NCBI RefSeq assembly: GCF_017308985.1
Contig: NZ_JADWPE010000006.1
Coordinates: forward strand, 186,001 to 250,000
Direction of reading: 5' to 3'
Origin: Lysobacter changpingensis
GTDB lineage: Bacteria > Pseudomonadota > Gammaproteobacteria > Xanthomonadales > Xanthomonadaceae
DNA: 64,000 bases
In this document: piece by piece, positions 38,552 through 47,641 of the stretch
How the letters are laid out: each line of letters begins with the position of its first letter
How positions within the stretch are numbered: position 1 is the stretch's first letter
The notes under the pieces: generated by a model
The model's input: the letters and a program-made list of their open reading frames with translations, nothing else
Told to the model about the DNA's origin: nothing
The model's database searches: none
Program-made: the position numbers and the translations under genes

Positions 38552-39580
38552 TCAGCCGAACAGGTTGCGCGGATACTCAGGCTTCTGTTCGCGCGACAGC
38601 AGCAGTTTCAGTCCTTCGCCCGGCGTGATGGCGCCATGCAGGACGCATCGCACCGCGCTGGAGATCGGCAGCTCGATGCCGTGACGTTCGGCCTGGCGCA
38701 TGACCTCGTCGGCGGTCTGCACCGATTCGACGACCTGGCCGATTTCGCGGACGGCGTCCTCGATCGACTGGCCGCGACCGAGCGCGAGGCCCAGACGCCG
38801 GTTGCGCGACAGGTCGCCCGTACACGTGAGCACCAGGTCGCCCAGCCCCGCCAGGCCCATCAGTGTTTCCGCCTTGCCGCCGATGGCATGGTTCAGCCGC
38901 AGCATCTCGTTGAGGCCCCGGGTGATTAGCCCGGCGCGGGCGTTGAGGCCCAGCTGCATGCCGTCGGCGACGCCGGTGGCGACCGCGAGGACGTTCTTCA
39001 TCGCGCCGCCGAGTTCGGCGCCGAGCATGTCGTTGCCGGTGTACGCGCGGAACGCCGGGCCGTGCAGCGCATCGGCCACGCCTTGCGCGAACCGCGCGTC
39101 GTTGCCGTGCACCGTCAGCGCGGTGGGCAGGCCCTGCGCGACTTCCTTCGCGAAGGAGGGGCCGGTCACCACGGCCAGCGGCACGTCGGGACCGAGCACC
39201 TCTTCGGCGACTTCATGCAGGAACCGGCCGCTGCCGGGCTCGAAACCCTTCGTCGCCCAGGCCACGCCCGCGTGTGCCGGGCGATGCGGCGCGAGCGTGC
39301 GCAGCGTCTGCGCGAAGGCGTGCGAGGGCACGACGACCAGCACGAAGTCGGCGTCCTTCAGCGAGCCGGCGAGGTCGGTGGTCGCGCGCAGGGACGCCGG
39401 CAGCGGAATGCCGGGGAGGTAGCGCGGGTTCTCGTGGCGGGTGTCGATGGCCTCGATGCAGTCCGCATCGCGACCCCACAGCACGGTCGGATGACCATGC
39501 CGTGCGATCAGGGCCGCCAGGGCGGTGCCCCAGGAACCCGCGCCGAGCACCGCAACGCGCGGAAGTGCGTTCGCTTCCAT
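38552..39580 (-). CDS. gpsA: glycerol-3-phosphate dehydrogenase [NAD(P)+]
   Basis: Cytoplasmic enzyme making sn-glycerol 3-phosphate from dihydroxyacetone phosphate for phospholipid synthesis. The 342-residue protein has the cofactor motif [14 protein letters not shown] at 9-22, VVPSHAF near 84, catalytic Lys in [15 protein letters not shown] near 200, and NEMLRL with substrate-binding residues. It is downstream of secB (13 bases between), as in the yibN-grxC-secB-gpsA block of enterobacteria. Here grxC is missing from the block. Confidence 0.96.
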   Translation of the reverse strand: MEANALPRVAVLGAGSWGTALAALIARHGHPTVLWGRDADCIEAIDTRHENPRYLPGIPLPASLRATTDLAGSLKDADFVLVVVPSHAFAQTLRTLAPHRPAHAGVAWATKGFEPGSGRFLHEVAEEVLGPDVPLAVVTGPSFAKEVAQGLPTALTVHGNDARFAQGVADALHGPAFRAYTGNDMLGAELGGAMKNVLAVATGVADGMQLGLNARAGLITRGLNEMLRLNHAIGGKAETLMGLAGLGDLVLTCTGDLSRNRRLGLALGRGQSIEDAVREIGQVVESVQTADEVMRQAERHGIELPISSAVRCVLHGAITPGEGLKLLLSREQKPEYPRNLFG

Positions 39581-39593
39581 GCCGCGGGCGCGA

Positions 39594-40106
39594 TCAGGCG
39601 TTGCCGGCGGTCTCGGCGTCGGCCAGACCCGACTGCTGCTGCGCGGCGCGCTGGCGCAGGCCTTCGGCGTAGAGCGCGTCGAAGTTGATCGGCTGCAGGT
39701 AGAACGGCGGGAAGCCGCCGGCCTGGATCAGGTCGCTGATCAGCTGGCGGGTGTACGGGTACAGCACGTTCGGGCAGTGCGTGCCGAGCATCGCGTCCAG
39801 CGTCTGCGCGTCGAAGCCGACCAGGCCGAACACGCCGGCCTGCTTCACTTCCGCCACGTACAGGGTCTTGTCGCTGGCGGTGCAGGTCAGGGTGATGCCG
39901 AGGACCACCTCGAAGGCGTTCTCGTTCAGGCGCTGCACGCTCTGGTTGAGGTTCATCTGCAGCTGCGGCTGGGCCTGCTCGTTGAAGATCGCCGGGCCGC
40001 CCGGAACCTCGAAGGAGACGTCCTTGACGTAGATCTTCTCGACGGTGAACGCCGGGCCGGTGTTGTCGGCGGACGCGGCATTGCCGTTGACGTTTTCTTC
40101 GGACAT
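39594..40106 (-). CDS. secB: protein-export chaperone SecB
   Basis: Tetrameric cytosolic chaperone that keeps preproteins unfolded and hands them to SecA. The 170-residue product has the SecB core [17 protein letters not shown] (near 24-40), [15 protein letters not shown] near 83 and [28 protein letters not shown] (L115 to F142 approximately), with acidic/Gln-rich ends. Start 40106 follows GGAGTCACGAG. It is co-oriented with gpsA (13-base gap). SecA-SecB docking uses the SEC-C motif, which also occurs in the two proteins at 32-33.5 kb. Confidence 0.96.
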   Translation of the reverse strand: MSEENVNGNAASADNTGPAFTVEKIYVKDVSFEVPGGPAIFNEQAQPQLQMNLNQSVQRLNENAFEVVLGITLTCTASDKTLYVAEVKQAGVFGLVGFDAQTLDAMLGTHCPNVLYPYTRQLISDLIQAGGFPPFYLQPINFDALYAEGLRQRAAQQQSGLADAETAGNA

Positions 40107-40145
40107 CTCGTGACTCCAGGCAATTAAAAATGCGGAAAGTGGTCG

Positions 40146-40151
40146 ATTATG
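40146..40151 (-). promoter_or_regulatory. candidate -10 element for secB-gpsA
   Basis: On the reverse strand CATAAT (five of six consensus bases) lies about 40 bases upstream of the secB ATG, in a locally AT-richer stretch. No convincing -35 is seen. This gives a short leader with the start site near 40139. Confidence 0.3.
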
Positions 40152-40291
40152 GCACGCGTCCACGGCGTGCCCGGCTGTTCAGACTGCGTGGGCGAGGGCG
40201 CCCCGACGAGCCCGAAGGCTGTCCCCAATGACCGGTGTTGGGGCGCGCGCGGCGTCGATCAACCCCTGCGCGGCGCGGCAAAGTCGCGCGA

Positions 40292-40729
40292 TCAGGCGCG
40301 GCCCTTCACCAGCGGCAGGTCGGCCGACTGCCAGGCGCCGATGCCACCGTCCAGCCAGTACACCTGCTTGAAGCCGGCCTTCTTCAGGCGCTTGGCGGCA
40401 TCCGCCGAGCCCTGTCCGTTGCGGCACACCACCACCACCGGCAGCTCCTTCGCGTTGGCGAGCAGCTTGTTTTCCGGATCGAACTGGCTGGGCTGCACCG
40501 ACTTGCTGCCGGCGATGTGGCCCTTCTCGAAGTCGTTGCTGGCCGACAGGTCGATCACCAGCGCGTTCTCGCGGTTCATCAGCCCCGTCAGCTCGGCCGG
40601 GCGCAGCGCCTTGTAGCCGCGGAACAGGCGCGCGATCTCGGTGTAGAGGATCGCCAGGGTCAGGCCGGCGAGCGCGAGCGAGAGATAGAGGTGGCGCTCG
40701 GCGAAGGCCAGCAGGTCTTGGAAGGTCAC
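40292..40729 (-). CDS. yibN: membrane-anchored rhodanese domain protein (YibN-like)
   Basis: A 145-residue protein with one N-terminal membrane helix (about 12-31, LYLSLALAGLTLAILYTEIA region) and a rhodanese domain with ALVIDLSASNDFEKGHIAGS near 56 and the active-site loop VVVCRNGQGSADAA (Cys near 101). It corresponds to YibN, which lies two genes upstream of secB in E. coli; that conserved order supports the assignment. Sulfur-transfer activity is plausible but its substrate is unknown. Confidence 0.92.
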   Translation of the reverse strand: MTFQDLLAFAERHLYLSLALAGLTLAILYTEIARLFRGYKALRPAELTGLMNRENALVIDLSASNDFEKGHIAGSKSVQPSQFDPENKLLANAKELPVVVVCRNGQGSADAAKRLKKAGFKQVYWLDGGIGAWQSADLPLVKGRA

Positions 40730-40864
40730 GGCATCACGCGGCGGAAATCAGGGGGCGGGATTGTCGCAAAAAAGCCAGGAACGAGTGGGGAGGAGTGAGA
40801 AACGAGGGGACACCGTCGACCGCTGGGGCGCTTTCCGCTTCCCACTCGTTCCAGCCATCCGGCG

Positions 40865-41290
40865 TTACTCGCCGTCCCACAGGTCCGGCAGGCCGGTCAC
40901 CAGCCACCAGTTCTTGGAGGTTTCGTCCCAGCGCCATTCCTCGCGGTAACGGACGGTGCGCTCGGCCTGGGTATGGCGGTTGACCACGCCGATCTCGACG
41001 TCCCGCAGCGCCACGCCGCCCTTCTTGTCGGCCGAGCTGTTGCGCTCGCGATAGGCGGTGATCTGCACCTGTTCGTAGCGCTTGAGTTCCAGGTCGGAGA
41101 CCGGATGCTCCTCGCGGTAGCCCGGTTCGATCAGGCTCAGCGCGCCCTCGAAGTCGCCCCAGCGGATCGCCCCGGACCAGGCGTACTGGTTGGCCTGGAG
41201 CTTGTCCATCTTCCCGCGCGGCGCCGCGACGCCGGTGATGGCGAACAGCGCGGCCAGCAGGGCCGCGATCAGCGTTACGGTCAGGCGCAT
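40865..41290 (-). CDS. small exported protein, unknown function
   Basis: A 141-residue protein with signal peptide MRLTVTLIAALLAALFAITGVAA (cleavage near 23) and a compact mature domain rich in charged and aromatic residues: ANQYAWSGAIRWGDFEGALSL near 33, RYEQVQITAYRERN near 71, and the C-terminal RTVRYREEWRWDETSKNWWLV (R113 to V133 approximately). The RYREEWRW pattern recalls NTF2/DUF-type periplasmic folds. No function can be assigned. It is transcribed after the thioesterase gene on the same strand. Confidence 0.8.
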   Translation of the reverse strand: MRLTVTLIAALLAALFAITGVAAPRGKMDKLQANQYAWSGAIRWGDFEGALSLIEPGYREEHPVSDLELKRYEQVQITAYRERNSSADKKGGVALRDVEIGVVNRHTQAERTVRYREEWRWDETSKNWWLVTGLPDLWDGE

Positions 41291-41321
41291 CGGGCGTTCC
41301 CCCTTCGAACTGACGGCCATC

Positions 41322-41843
41322 CTAGCCGGTCGGCGTGGCCGTGGCCCGCGGTTTGGCGATGGCGACATAGCGGGCGGTGAACTCCGTCGCGATTCCGCCG
41401 TCGGGCAGCTTCGCGCGGGCGACCAGGCCGATGCGGGCACGGCCGCGTTCGCGCAGGGTCGCGATGAAGCTCGGCCACGCGGCGTCGGGGGCGAGTTCGG
41501 CCTCCACGTCCAGGTCGGCGAACAGCGGCGCAAGGTAGCGGATCTGGCTGTCGGCGACGAAGACCTCCGCTTCCAGCCCGGCCTCCTCGACGTGCAGCGA
41601 CACCAGCCCCCACGAGGCGAGCGTCATCATCGACGCGAGGCTGCCGCCGAACGCGCAGCCCTTGTCGTTGACGTGCGTGGACAGTGGCGCGTGCAGGCGC
41701 AGGCGGTGGCCGTCATAGCCGGCGACGACGACGTCCATCGCCGCGACGGGCGGCATCGACTGGTAATGCCGGTGCAGGCGGGCGAGGGCGTCGGAATGAT
41801 CGAGGCCGGCGTCGCCGGCGGAGGTATGCGGATCGGAAGGCAT
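41322..41843 (-). CDS. YiiD-type hotdog thioesterase
   Basis: A 173-residue hotdog-fold protein. Its pattern, APLSTHVNDKGCAFGGSLASMMTLASWGLV (about 53-82, with NDKGCAFGGSL as the hot-dog helix region), matches the C-terminal domain of YiiD-like putative thioesterases. No N-terminal acetyltransferase domain is present, unlike YiiD itself. Substrates are unknown. It lies 31 bases before the small exported protein on the same strand and divergent from hemD. Confidence 0.82.
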   Translation of the reverse strand: MPSDPHTSAGDAGLDHSDALARLHRHYQSMPPVAAMDVVVAGYDGHRLRLHAPLSTHVNDKGCAFGGSLASMMTLASWGLVSLHVEEAGLEAEVFVADSQIRYLAPLFADLDVEAELAPDAAWPSFIATLRERGRARIGLVARAKLPDGGIATEFTARYVAIAKPRATATPTG

Positions 41844-41899
41844 GCGGATCGTGGGGGAATGACGAACGGTCGGCGCGGTCGGGCCGCTATGCTGGTGCG

Positions 41900-42661
41900 A
41901 TGCCCGATCCCGCGACGCCCGGATGGTACGTGATCTCGCTGCGCGCGCGCGGCGAGCACGCGCCGCTGCGCGCCGCGGCTGCGAAGGCGGGTGCGGGACT
42001 GATCGCGATTTCGCCCTGGCGGTTGCTCCTGCGCGACGACGCCGCCACGCGCGAACGCCTGCGCGAAGCGCTGGCCGCGCCGCGCGTGGTGTTCACCAGC
42101 CCCGTCGCGGTCCGCGCCGCGCGGCGCCTGCAACCGCTGCGCACGCTGGACGGGCAACGCTGGTTTGCCGTCGGCGCCGGCACCGCGATGGCGCTGCGGC
42201 GCGCCGGCGTGGCCGGGGTCGACGCGCCGCAGCGGATGGACAGCGAAGGCCTGCTGTCCCTGCCCGGGCTCGCGGAGCTTCACGGGCAGGACGTCGGCTT
42301 CGTCACCGCACCCGGCGGACGCGGCGTGCTGGTGCCGGCGCTGGAAGCGCGCGGCGCGCGCGTGATTCGCGCCGACGTGTACGAACGCGAGGCGGTCACG
42401 CTGTCGCCGCGCCCGCTCGCACGACTGGCGGAACTGGACGCACCGGCGAAACTCGCGCTGTCGAGCGCGCAAGCGCTCCAGCTCGTCATGGACGCGCTGC
42501 CCGAACCGCTGCGCGATCGCCTTCGCCGCACGCAGGCCATCGCCGCCAGCGAACGCCTCGCCGAGCTCGCCCGCGCGCAGGGTTTCACCGACATCGTCCT
42601 CGCACGCAGCGCGCGTCCGGCCGACCTGATCGAAGCCGCGGCGCGCCCGTCCACGAAGTGA
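41900..42661 (+). CDS. hemD: uroporphyrinogen-III synthase
   Basis: Enzyme that closes hydroxymethylbilane to uroporphyrinogen III in heme biosynthesis. The 253-residue protein is a typical poorly conserved HemD: VVFTSPVAVRAARR near 61, AVGAGTAMALRRAG near 90, FVTAPGGRGVLVPALEARGA near 135 and LALSSAQALQ near 190. It is followed by hemX and hemY homologues, confirming the assignment. hemC, which precedes hemD in many proteobacteria, is not adjacent here. Confidence 0.9.
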   Translation: MPDPATPGWYVISLRARGEHAPLRAAAAKAGAGLIAISPWRLLLRDDAATRERLREALAAPRVVFTSPVAVRAARRLQPLRTLDGQRWFAVGAGTAMALRRAGVAGVDAPQRMDSEGLLSLPGLAELHGQDVGFVTAPGGRGVLVPALEARGARVIRADVYEREAVTLSPRPLARLAELDAPAKLALSSAQALQLVMDALPEPLRDRLRRTQAIAASERLAELARAQGFTDIVLARSARPADLIEAAARPSTK

Positions 42662-42710
42662 CGCGCGTCGCCATCCGGTAGCATGGCGCCTTCCGTTCGC
42701 CGAGCCCGCC

Positions 42711-43688
42711 GTGTCCGCCACCCCCACCCCGACCGAGCCGCCCGTCCGCCGTTCCCATGGCTGGATCGCGTGGCTGCTCGTCGTCGTGTTCGCCGTCGCG
42801 GCGGGTGCATGGGGCTGGAAGGAATGGCAGGCGCGCAGCGCGCTCGACCGCGAACAGCAGGCCGACGCCGGCCAGCGCCTGGACGCGCTGGAAGGCCGCA
42901 TCGACGCGATCCGTCGCGACCAGCGCTCGCAGCTGCAACGCCTGCAACAGGCCGATGCGACCAACCGCGTATTGCGCGATGAAGTGCTCGGCATCGGCCA
43001 GCGTTCCTCGCTCATCGAGGACACCGTTTCGAAACTCGCCGATCCCGATCGCCATGGCGAGCAGGCGCTGCGCCTGGACGAAACCGAACTGCTGCTCAAC
43101 ATGGCGCAGCAGCGGTTGCTGATCGCCGGCGACCTGGAAGGCGCGCGTCGCGCCTACGTGCTGGCCGGCAACGTGCTCGACGGCATCGACGATCCTGCCT
43201 ACCTCAGCCTGCGCCAGACCCTGCAGCAGGAACGCGCCGCGCTCGACGCGCTCGCGGCCGAGCCGCGCGTGCGCGCGATGGCCGAACTGGATGCGTTCGC
43301 CCGGACGATCAGCACCGCGCCCGTCGAAGCGCGGACGAACATGCCCGTCGATGCGCCGTGGTGGCGGCGTGCGTTCGCCACCCTGATCGACGTGCAGCCG
43401 AGCGACCGCACCGTCGCCGTGCAGCCGGCCGATCGCATCGCGGCGGCGGCGGGATTGCAGCTGGAGATCTCGCTCGCGCGTGCCGCAGCCGAACGCCGCG
43501 ACGAAGCCGGCTTCCGCACCGCACTGCAGCGCGCCGACGGATGGATGACGCGCCTGTGGCCGCCGTCGCCGACGCTCGACAGGCAGCGCGCGCAGCTGCA
43601 CGCGATCGGCGCGCGCGAGCTTTCACTCGCGCTTCCGACGCTGGGCAGCACACTGCAGCAGTTGCGCCAGTTGCGCGCCGCGGGTTGA
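42711..43688 (+). CDS. hemX: HemX-like membrane protein
   Basis: A 325-residue protein with a single N-terminal helix (about 17-34), a coiled-coil region (ALDREQQADAGQRLDALEGRID near 48-69 and on) and the conserved HemX helical domain (LRLDETELLLNMAQQRLLIAGD, L122 to D143 approximately). HemX proteins were once annotated as methyltransferases but lack the catalytic domain; they are thought to organise heme synthesis at the membrane. Start is GTG at 42711. It lies between hemD and hemY. Confidence 0.9.
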   Translation: MSATPTPTEPPVRRSHGWIAWLLVVVFAVAAGAWGWKEWQARSALDREQQADAGQRLDALEGRIDAIRRDQRSQLQRLQQADATNRVLRDEVLGIGQRSSLIEDTVSKLADPDRHGEQALRLDETELLLNMAQQRLLIAGDLEGARRAYVLAGNVLDGIDDPAYLSLRQTLQQERAALDALAAEPRVRAMAELDAFARTISTAPVEARTNMPVDAPWWRRAFATLIDVQPSDRTVAVQPADRIAAAAGLQLEISLARAAAERRDEAGFRTALQRADGWMTRLWPPSPTLDRQRAQLHAIGARELSLALPTLGSTLQQLRQLRAAG

Positions 43689-43767
43689 TCGTAGCCGCGC
43701 CCGCGCTCTTCGCCGGATGCCCCGGCACGCACGAACACATCGACGACCCCGCGACAAGGAGCCGCCC

Positions 43768-45018
43768 ATGAACCTGTTCCGCAACGTGCTGTTCTGGATC
43801 GTGCTGGCGCTGGTCGGCGCGCTGGTCGCGCAGTTGCTGGTGCTCGATCCGGGCTACGTGCTCGTGCGCTACGGCGGCAACGACTACACCACCAATGTCC
43901 CGAAGGCGATCGCGCTGCTGGTGGTCGCGCTGGCGGTGCTGTGGGTGCTGTGGAAGCTGGTGACGCTGCCGTTCGTGGCGATGCGCCGGCACCGCCGCCG
44001 GCAGTCGCGCGCGCGCCTGATCGACGGCTTCGACGCGGTGCACCGCGGCGAATGGAGCCGCGCGGAGAAGCTGCTCGAACAGGCGTCGCAGGAGCGCGAT
44101 GCGCTCGCCGTCGGCCGCATCCATGCCGCGCGCGCGGCGTGGGCGCGCGGCGACGAAGCCGCGGCGCGCGCGCATCTGGCCGCGATCGGCACCGATCATC
44201 CCGCCTCACGCGCGGTCGCCGAAGCCGAGTTGGCGATGTCGCAGGGGCGTGCGGGCGACGCGCTGTCGATCCTCGATGCGCCGTCCGCGACGCCACTGCC
44301 GCCGCGCGGGCTGGTGTTGCGCGGCGAGGCGCTGGCGGCGCTCGGCCGCAGCGGCGAAGCGTACGGAACGCTCGGCGCGTTGCGCCAGCAGCAGGCGTTG
44401 TCGAACGAACGCCTGTCCGCGCTGGAAGCGCAATGGGCCGCGGCGTCGCTGCGCGAAGCGGCCGACGCGAACGTGCTCGCCGATCGCTGGGAAGCGCTGC
44501 CGAAACCGCTTCGCACCGATCCCGCCACCGTCGCCGCCTATGCCGAACGCGCCGCCGCGATGCGCTGGGACGAAGCGGCCACGCGCAGCGTCGAGCAGGC
44601 GCTCGATACGAACTGGGACGAATCGCTGGTCGCGCTGTACGGCCGCCTGCCGGTGAATCGCTACGACCAGCGCCGCGCCACGGCAGAGCGCTGGTTGCAG
44701 GCGCATCCGGCGAGCCCGGCGCTGCTGCTCACGCTCGCGCGGCTGGCGCGCGCCCAGGGTCAATGGCCGCAAGCCGAACAGTACCTGCATCGCGCGCTGG
44801 CACAGGGCGCCAACAGCGAAGCGTGGGAAGAACTCGGCGACGGTTTCGCGACGGCCGGCGAGGAAAAGCTCGCGCGCCACTGCTACGCCAACGCGCTGCG
44901 CGCCGCGCGCGGCGAAGCGACGGAACCGCTGCCGGGCCGCGACATGCGGCAGACGATCTTCGACCAGGCGGTGGTGGAAGAGCGCGATGCGCACGGGATG
45001 CCGCGTCTGCGCGAGTAG
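43768..45018 (+). CDS. hemY: HemY-like membrane protein with TPR domain
   Basis: A 416-residue protein with two N-terminal membrane helices (about 6-26 and 46-64) followed by RRHRRRQSRARLIDGFDAVHRGEW and a long helical TPR-like cytoplasmic domain. The C-terminus has typical HemY repeats (RLARAQGQWPQAEQYLHRAL near 325). The opening MNLFRNVLFW and AAGGAG ribosome-binding site fix the start. It is the last gene of hemD-hemX-hemY and is distinct from protoporphyrinogen oxidases that share the name. Confidence 0.92.
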   Translation: MNLFRNVLFWIVLALVGALVAQLLVLDPGYVLVRYGGNDYTTNVPKAIALLVVALAVLWVLWKLVTLPFVAMRRHRRRQSRARLIDGFDAVHRGEWSRAEKLLEQASQERDALAVGRIHAARAAWARGDEAAARAHLAAIGTDHPASRAVAEAELAMSQGRAGDALSILDAPSATPLPPRGLVLRGEALAALGRSGEAYGTLGALRQQQALSNERLSALEAQWAAASLREAADANVLADRWEALPKPLRTDPATVAAYAERAAAMRWDEAATRSVEQALDTNWDESLVALYGRLPVNRYDQRRATAERWLQAHPASPALLLTLARLARAQGQWPQAEQYLHRALAQGANSEAWEELGDGFATAGEEKLARHCYANALRAARGEATEPLPGRDMRQTIFDQAVVEERDAHGMPRLRE

Positions 45019-45131
45019 TGCGTGCTGTCGCGGTGATTTCGACGAATCGCCCCTCGATGGCTCAGCGCTAACCGCCGTATATCCTGTGCGGCGCCCGGAT
45101 GGACTGTTCGCCAGCAACCGCAAGCGTTTTT

Positions 45132-45161
45132 GTAGCCCGGGTAAGCGAAGCGCACCCGGGG
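45132..45161 (+). repeat. single GTAG-headed REP arm
   Basis: A well-preserved single arm beginning GTAGCCCGGGTAAGCGAAGC and ending GCACCCGGGG. It has no partner within 100 bases, unlike the paired copies elsewhere, so it may be a remnant interrupted by the hairpins that follow. Confidence 0.88.
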
Positions 45162-45319
45162 CGCACGTCAGAAGCAACAGCGAAATGGGTTCCAGCTTTC
45201 GCTGGACGTGATGTGGTGTGCCGGCAGGAGTGCCCGCACGCTGGGCCTGGGTCCCGGCCTTCGCCGGAATGACGACGTTCTTGGGACGGCGACCTTCCCG
45301 CGATGACGATGCCGCTCCT

Positions 45320-45467
45320 GTAGCCCGGGTGCGCGAAGCGCACCCGGGTTGCCGCGTCGAGTCCACAAGGACGTGCGCATGTCGGTGCTGCGGCGCGCTG
45401 CGGCGCGTTCATCACCACCGCAACGGAGTTGCACGCAGGCGCGGTGCGCTTGGCTTGCCCGGCCTAC
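45320..45467 (+). repeat. long-form GTAG REP element with internal module, copy A
   Basis: A GTAG arm (GTAGCCCGGGTGCGCGAAGC) is followed after about 40 bases by the conserved inner module: CTGCGGCGCGTTCATCA, then CCGCAACGGAGTTGC, then AGGCGCGGTGCGCT, and a closing arm ending GGCCTAC. The module (about 70 bases) is shared with copies at 56.6 and 63.4 kb. Confidence 0.85.
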
Positions 45468-45489
45468 AAAAGCCGCGGGACGACGGCCC

Positions 45490-46047
45490 TCACCGCGTCC
45501 GATAGAACGCCGGCAACGTCGCCAGGAACTCCGCGCCCGCGCCGCGGAAGCGCGTGTAGTTCTCGCCGATGCGCGTCACCACCAGCAGGCGCGAGCCGAT
45601 GATGCCGACGATCACGCTCGCCAGCAGCACCGCGGTGCCGCCGAACAGCACGTCGAACCGTTCGCGCTGCGCACCCATCACGATCAACCCGATCGCAAGC
45701 GCCATGCCGGCGAACGCCAGGGCCAGGCTCGCGCGGCGGCGCTGGACGTGCCGCGCGCACAGGCCGATCGTCACCGGCGTCCGGCGTCGCACGAACAGCG
45801 CGATCACCAGGTACAGCAGCAACCCGGCGAACACCGCCAGGTACAGCGCCGGGTGATGCCAGTAGAAACGCGCATGCCGCATCGGCAGTTCCGCAGGCGC
45901 GTTGCACTTGATGCAGCGGCCGGGCAGCGTGCAGCCGGGCCGGACGACCAGTTCCTTGCCGTCGCGCCAGCAATCGCCGCCGACTTCAGCGGACAGCGCA
46001 TCGCGCAGCCGCGTCGTGGGCGGCTGGTACGGATTCAACGTCGACAT
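45490..46047 (-). CDS. membrane protein, unknown function
   Basis: A 185-residue protein with a cytosolic N-terminus containing PGRCIKCNAPAELP (CxxC, near 39), two hydrophobic pairs (about 63-85 and 108-150) and TIGLCARHVQRRR, so a zinc-binding cytosolic patch with C39, C42 and C97 is possible. It ends GAEFLATLPAFYRTR. Start 46047 follows GGGGGAAAA. No named family is recognised; homologous 'PQQPPTT'-type openings (MSTLNPYQPPTTRL) occur in several xanthomonad proteins. Confidence 0.68.
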   Translation of the reverse strand: MSTLNPYQPPTTRLRDALSAEVGGDCWRDGKELVVRPGCTLPGRCIKCNAPAELPMRHARFYWHHPALYLAVFAGLLLYLVIALFVRRRTPVTIGLCARHVQRRRASLALAFAGMALAIGLIVMGAQRERFDVLFGGTAVLLASVIVGIIGSRLLVVTRIGENYTRFRGAGAEFLATLPAFYRTR

Positions 46048-46222
46048 CGGTTTTCCCCCTGGACCGCAATGCCAGCGGATACGCCCGCCGGGAGCGTTCG
46101 CGGGCCGTATCGCCACCGGTGTCCCCACACCGGCTGGCCCGCGCGTCGATCCTAGGGCGAGCGCGAACTGCGTTCCACTTTCAGGGGCGCCGTTCGTCGG
46201 AGCGCGACGAACGGACCGGGCG

Positions 46223-47500
46223 TCAACGCTCCAGGATCGCCACCACGCCCATGCCGCCGGCGGTGCAGATCGACACCAGGCAACGGCCGCCGCCGCGCTG
46301 CTTCAGTTCCTTCGCGGCCGTGGCGACGATGCGAGCGCCGGTCGCGGCGAACGGATGACCGGCCGCCAGCGAGGACCCGTTCGGGTTGATCTTCGCTACG
46401 TCGATGCGACCCATCGGCGCGTCCAGGCCGAGGCGGCCCTTGCAGTAGTCCTCGCTCTCCCACGCGCGCAGCGTGCACAGCACCTGTGCGGCGAAGGCCT
46501 CGTGGATTTCGTAGAAGTCGAAGTCCTGCAGGGTCAGGCCGTTGCGCTTGAGCATCTCCGGCACGGCGATGGTCGGCGCCATCAGCAGGCCCTCGCCGTG
46601 CACGAAGTCCACCGCCGCGACCTGCGCGTCGCGCAGGTAGCACAGCGGTTCCAGGCCGTGCGAACGCGCCCATTCGTCCGAGGACAGCAGGCACGCCGCC
46701 GCGCCGTCGGTCAGCGGCGTGGAATTGCCCGCCGTCAGCGTGCCGCGGCCGGAGGTCTTGTCGAAGGCCGGCTTCAGCGAGGCCAGCTTCTCCAGCGTGC
46801 TGTCGGCGCGCAGGATGTTGTCGCGCGCCACGCCGCGGAAGCTCACGACCAGGTCGTTGAAGAAGCCGCGCTCGTAGGCGGCGGCGAGCTTGAGGTGCGA
46901 GGACAGCGCCCATTCGTCCTGCGAATCGCGCGAGATGTTCCACTGCTTGGCCATGTCCTCGCAGTGTTCGCCCATCGACTTGCCGGTGCGCGGTTCGGCC
47001 ACGCCCGGGAACTCGGGCTTGAGTTCGCGCAGGTGGAAGCCCTTGAACGCGGCCAGCTTGTCGCGCGGCGTCTTGGCACGCGAGGCCTCGAGCAGGCGGT
47101 GGCGCAGCTTGCGGCCGTAGACGATCGGCACGTCGGACGTCGTGTCCGAGCCGCCGCCCACGCCCACGTCGATCTGGCCGGCGGCGATCTTGTTGCCGAT
47201 GGTGATGATCGAATCCAGCGAGGTGCCGCACGCGCGCTGCAGCGTGATGCCCGGCGTCAGCGGCGACAGGCCGGACGACAGCGCGGCTTCGCGGCCCAGG
47301 TTCCAGTCGCTGGAATGCTTGATCACCGCGCCCATCGCGACTTCGCCCAGCTGCTGGCCGTGCAGGCCGAACTTCTCGACCAGCGCGCCGAGCGTGCGCA
47401 CGGACATGCCGAGGTTCCCCACGTCCGAATAGGCCGTGTTCTGGCGGCAGAACGGGATTCGGACGCCACCGAGCACGGCAACGGGACGGGCAGGACGCAT
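46223..47500 (-). CDS. fadI: acetyl-CoA C-acyltransferase (FadI-type thiolase)
   Basis: Thiolase of 425 residues for the last step of fatty-acid beta-oxidation. Catalytic residues are visible: Cys in LQRACGTSLDSI (near 91), His in NGSSLAAGHPFAATGAR (near 378) and second Cys in SICTAGGMGV (near 408). EIHEAFAAQVL near 336 is the family's glutamate/asparagine motif. The pattern follows FadI more than FadA. No FadJ partner is adjacent, so the assignment as FadI is by sequence alone. Confidence 0.92.
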   Translation of the reverse strand: MRPARPVAVLGGVRIPFCRQNTAYSDVGNLGMSVRTLGALVEKFGLHGQQLGEVAMGAVIKHSSDWNLGREAALSSGLSPLTPGITLQRACGTSLDSIITIGNKIAAGQIDVGVGGGSDTTSDVPIVYGRKLRHRLLEASRAKTPRDKLAAFKGFHLRELKPEFPGVAEPRTGKSMGEHCEDMAKQWNISRDSQDEWALSSHLKLAAAYERGFFNDLVVSFRGVARDNILRADSTLEKLASLKPAFDKTSGRGTLTAGNSTPLTDGAAACLLSSDEWARSHGLEPLCYLRDAQVAAVDFVHGEGLLMAPTIAVPEMLKRNGLTLQDFDFYEIHEAFAAQVLCTLRAWESEDYCKGRLGLDAPMGRIDVAKINPNGSSLAAGHPFAATGARIVATAAKELKQRGGGRCLVSICTAGGMGVVAILER

Positions 47501-47641
47501 CGCTACACCTCGCAGGACACACGGACCGGGGTCACGGGGGAGTCGCCAAAGCCTTTACGGCCGGGCGGGCATAATGGCCCGAAGTGTAGCGCCGCCTCCC
47601 CGGCGCGACCACACGCCACCGTATCCTCGATACAGGAAGCC

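Larger units (their letters stand above)
45019..45489. other. 471-base repeat cluster between hemY and a membrane-protein gene
   Basis: No gene is visible. In order it holds: a single GTAG-headed REP arm (45132-45161), a TTCCAGC-TTTCG-CTGGA hairpin (45190-45206), a TCCCGGC-CTTCG-CCGGA hairpin with ATGACGA (45252-45275), and a long-form REP element (45320-45467). Three repeat families are therefore interleaved in one gap. Confidence 0.85.

Noticed and set aside
42711-43688. Uroporphyrinogen-III C-methyltransferase for the HemX gene
   Set aside because: The protein has a membrane anchor and coiled coil but no methyltransferase motifs; the old name is a historical misannotation.
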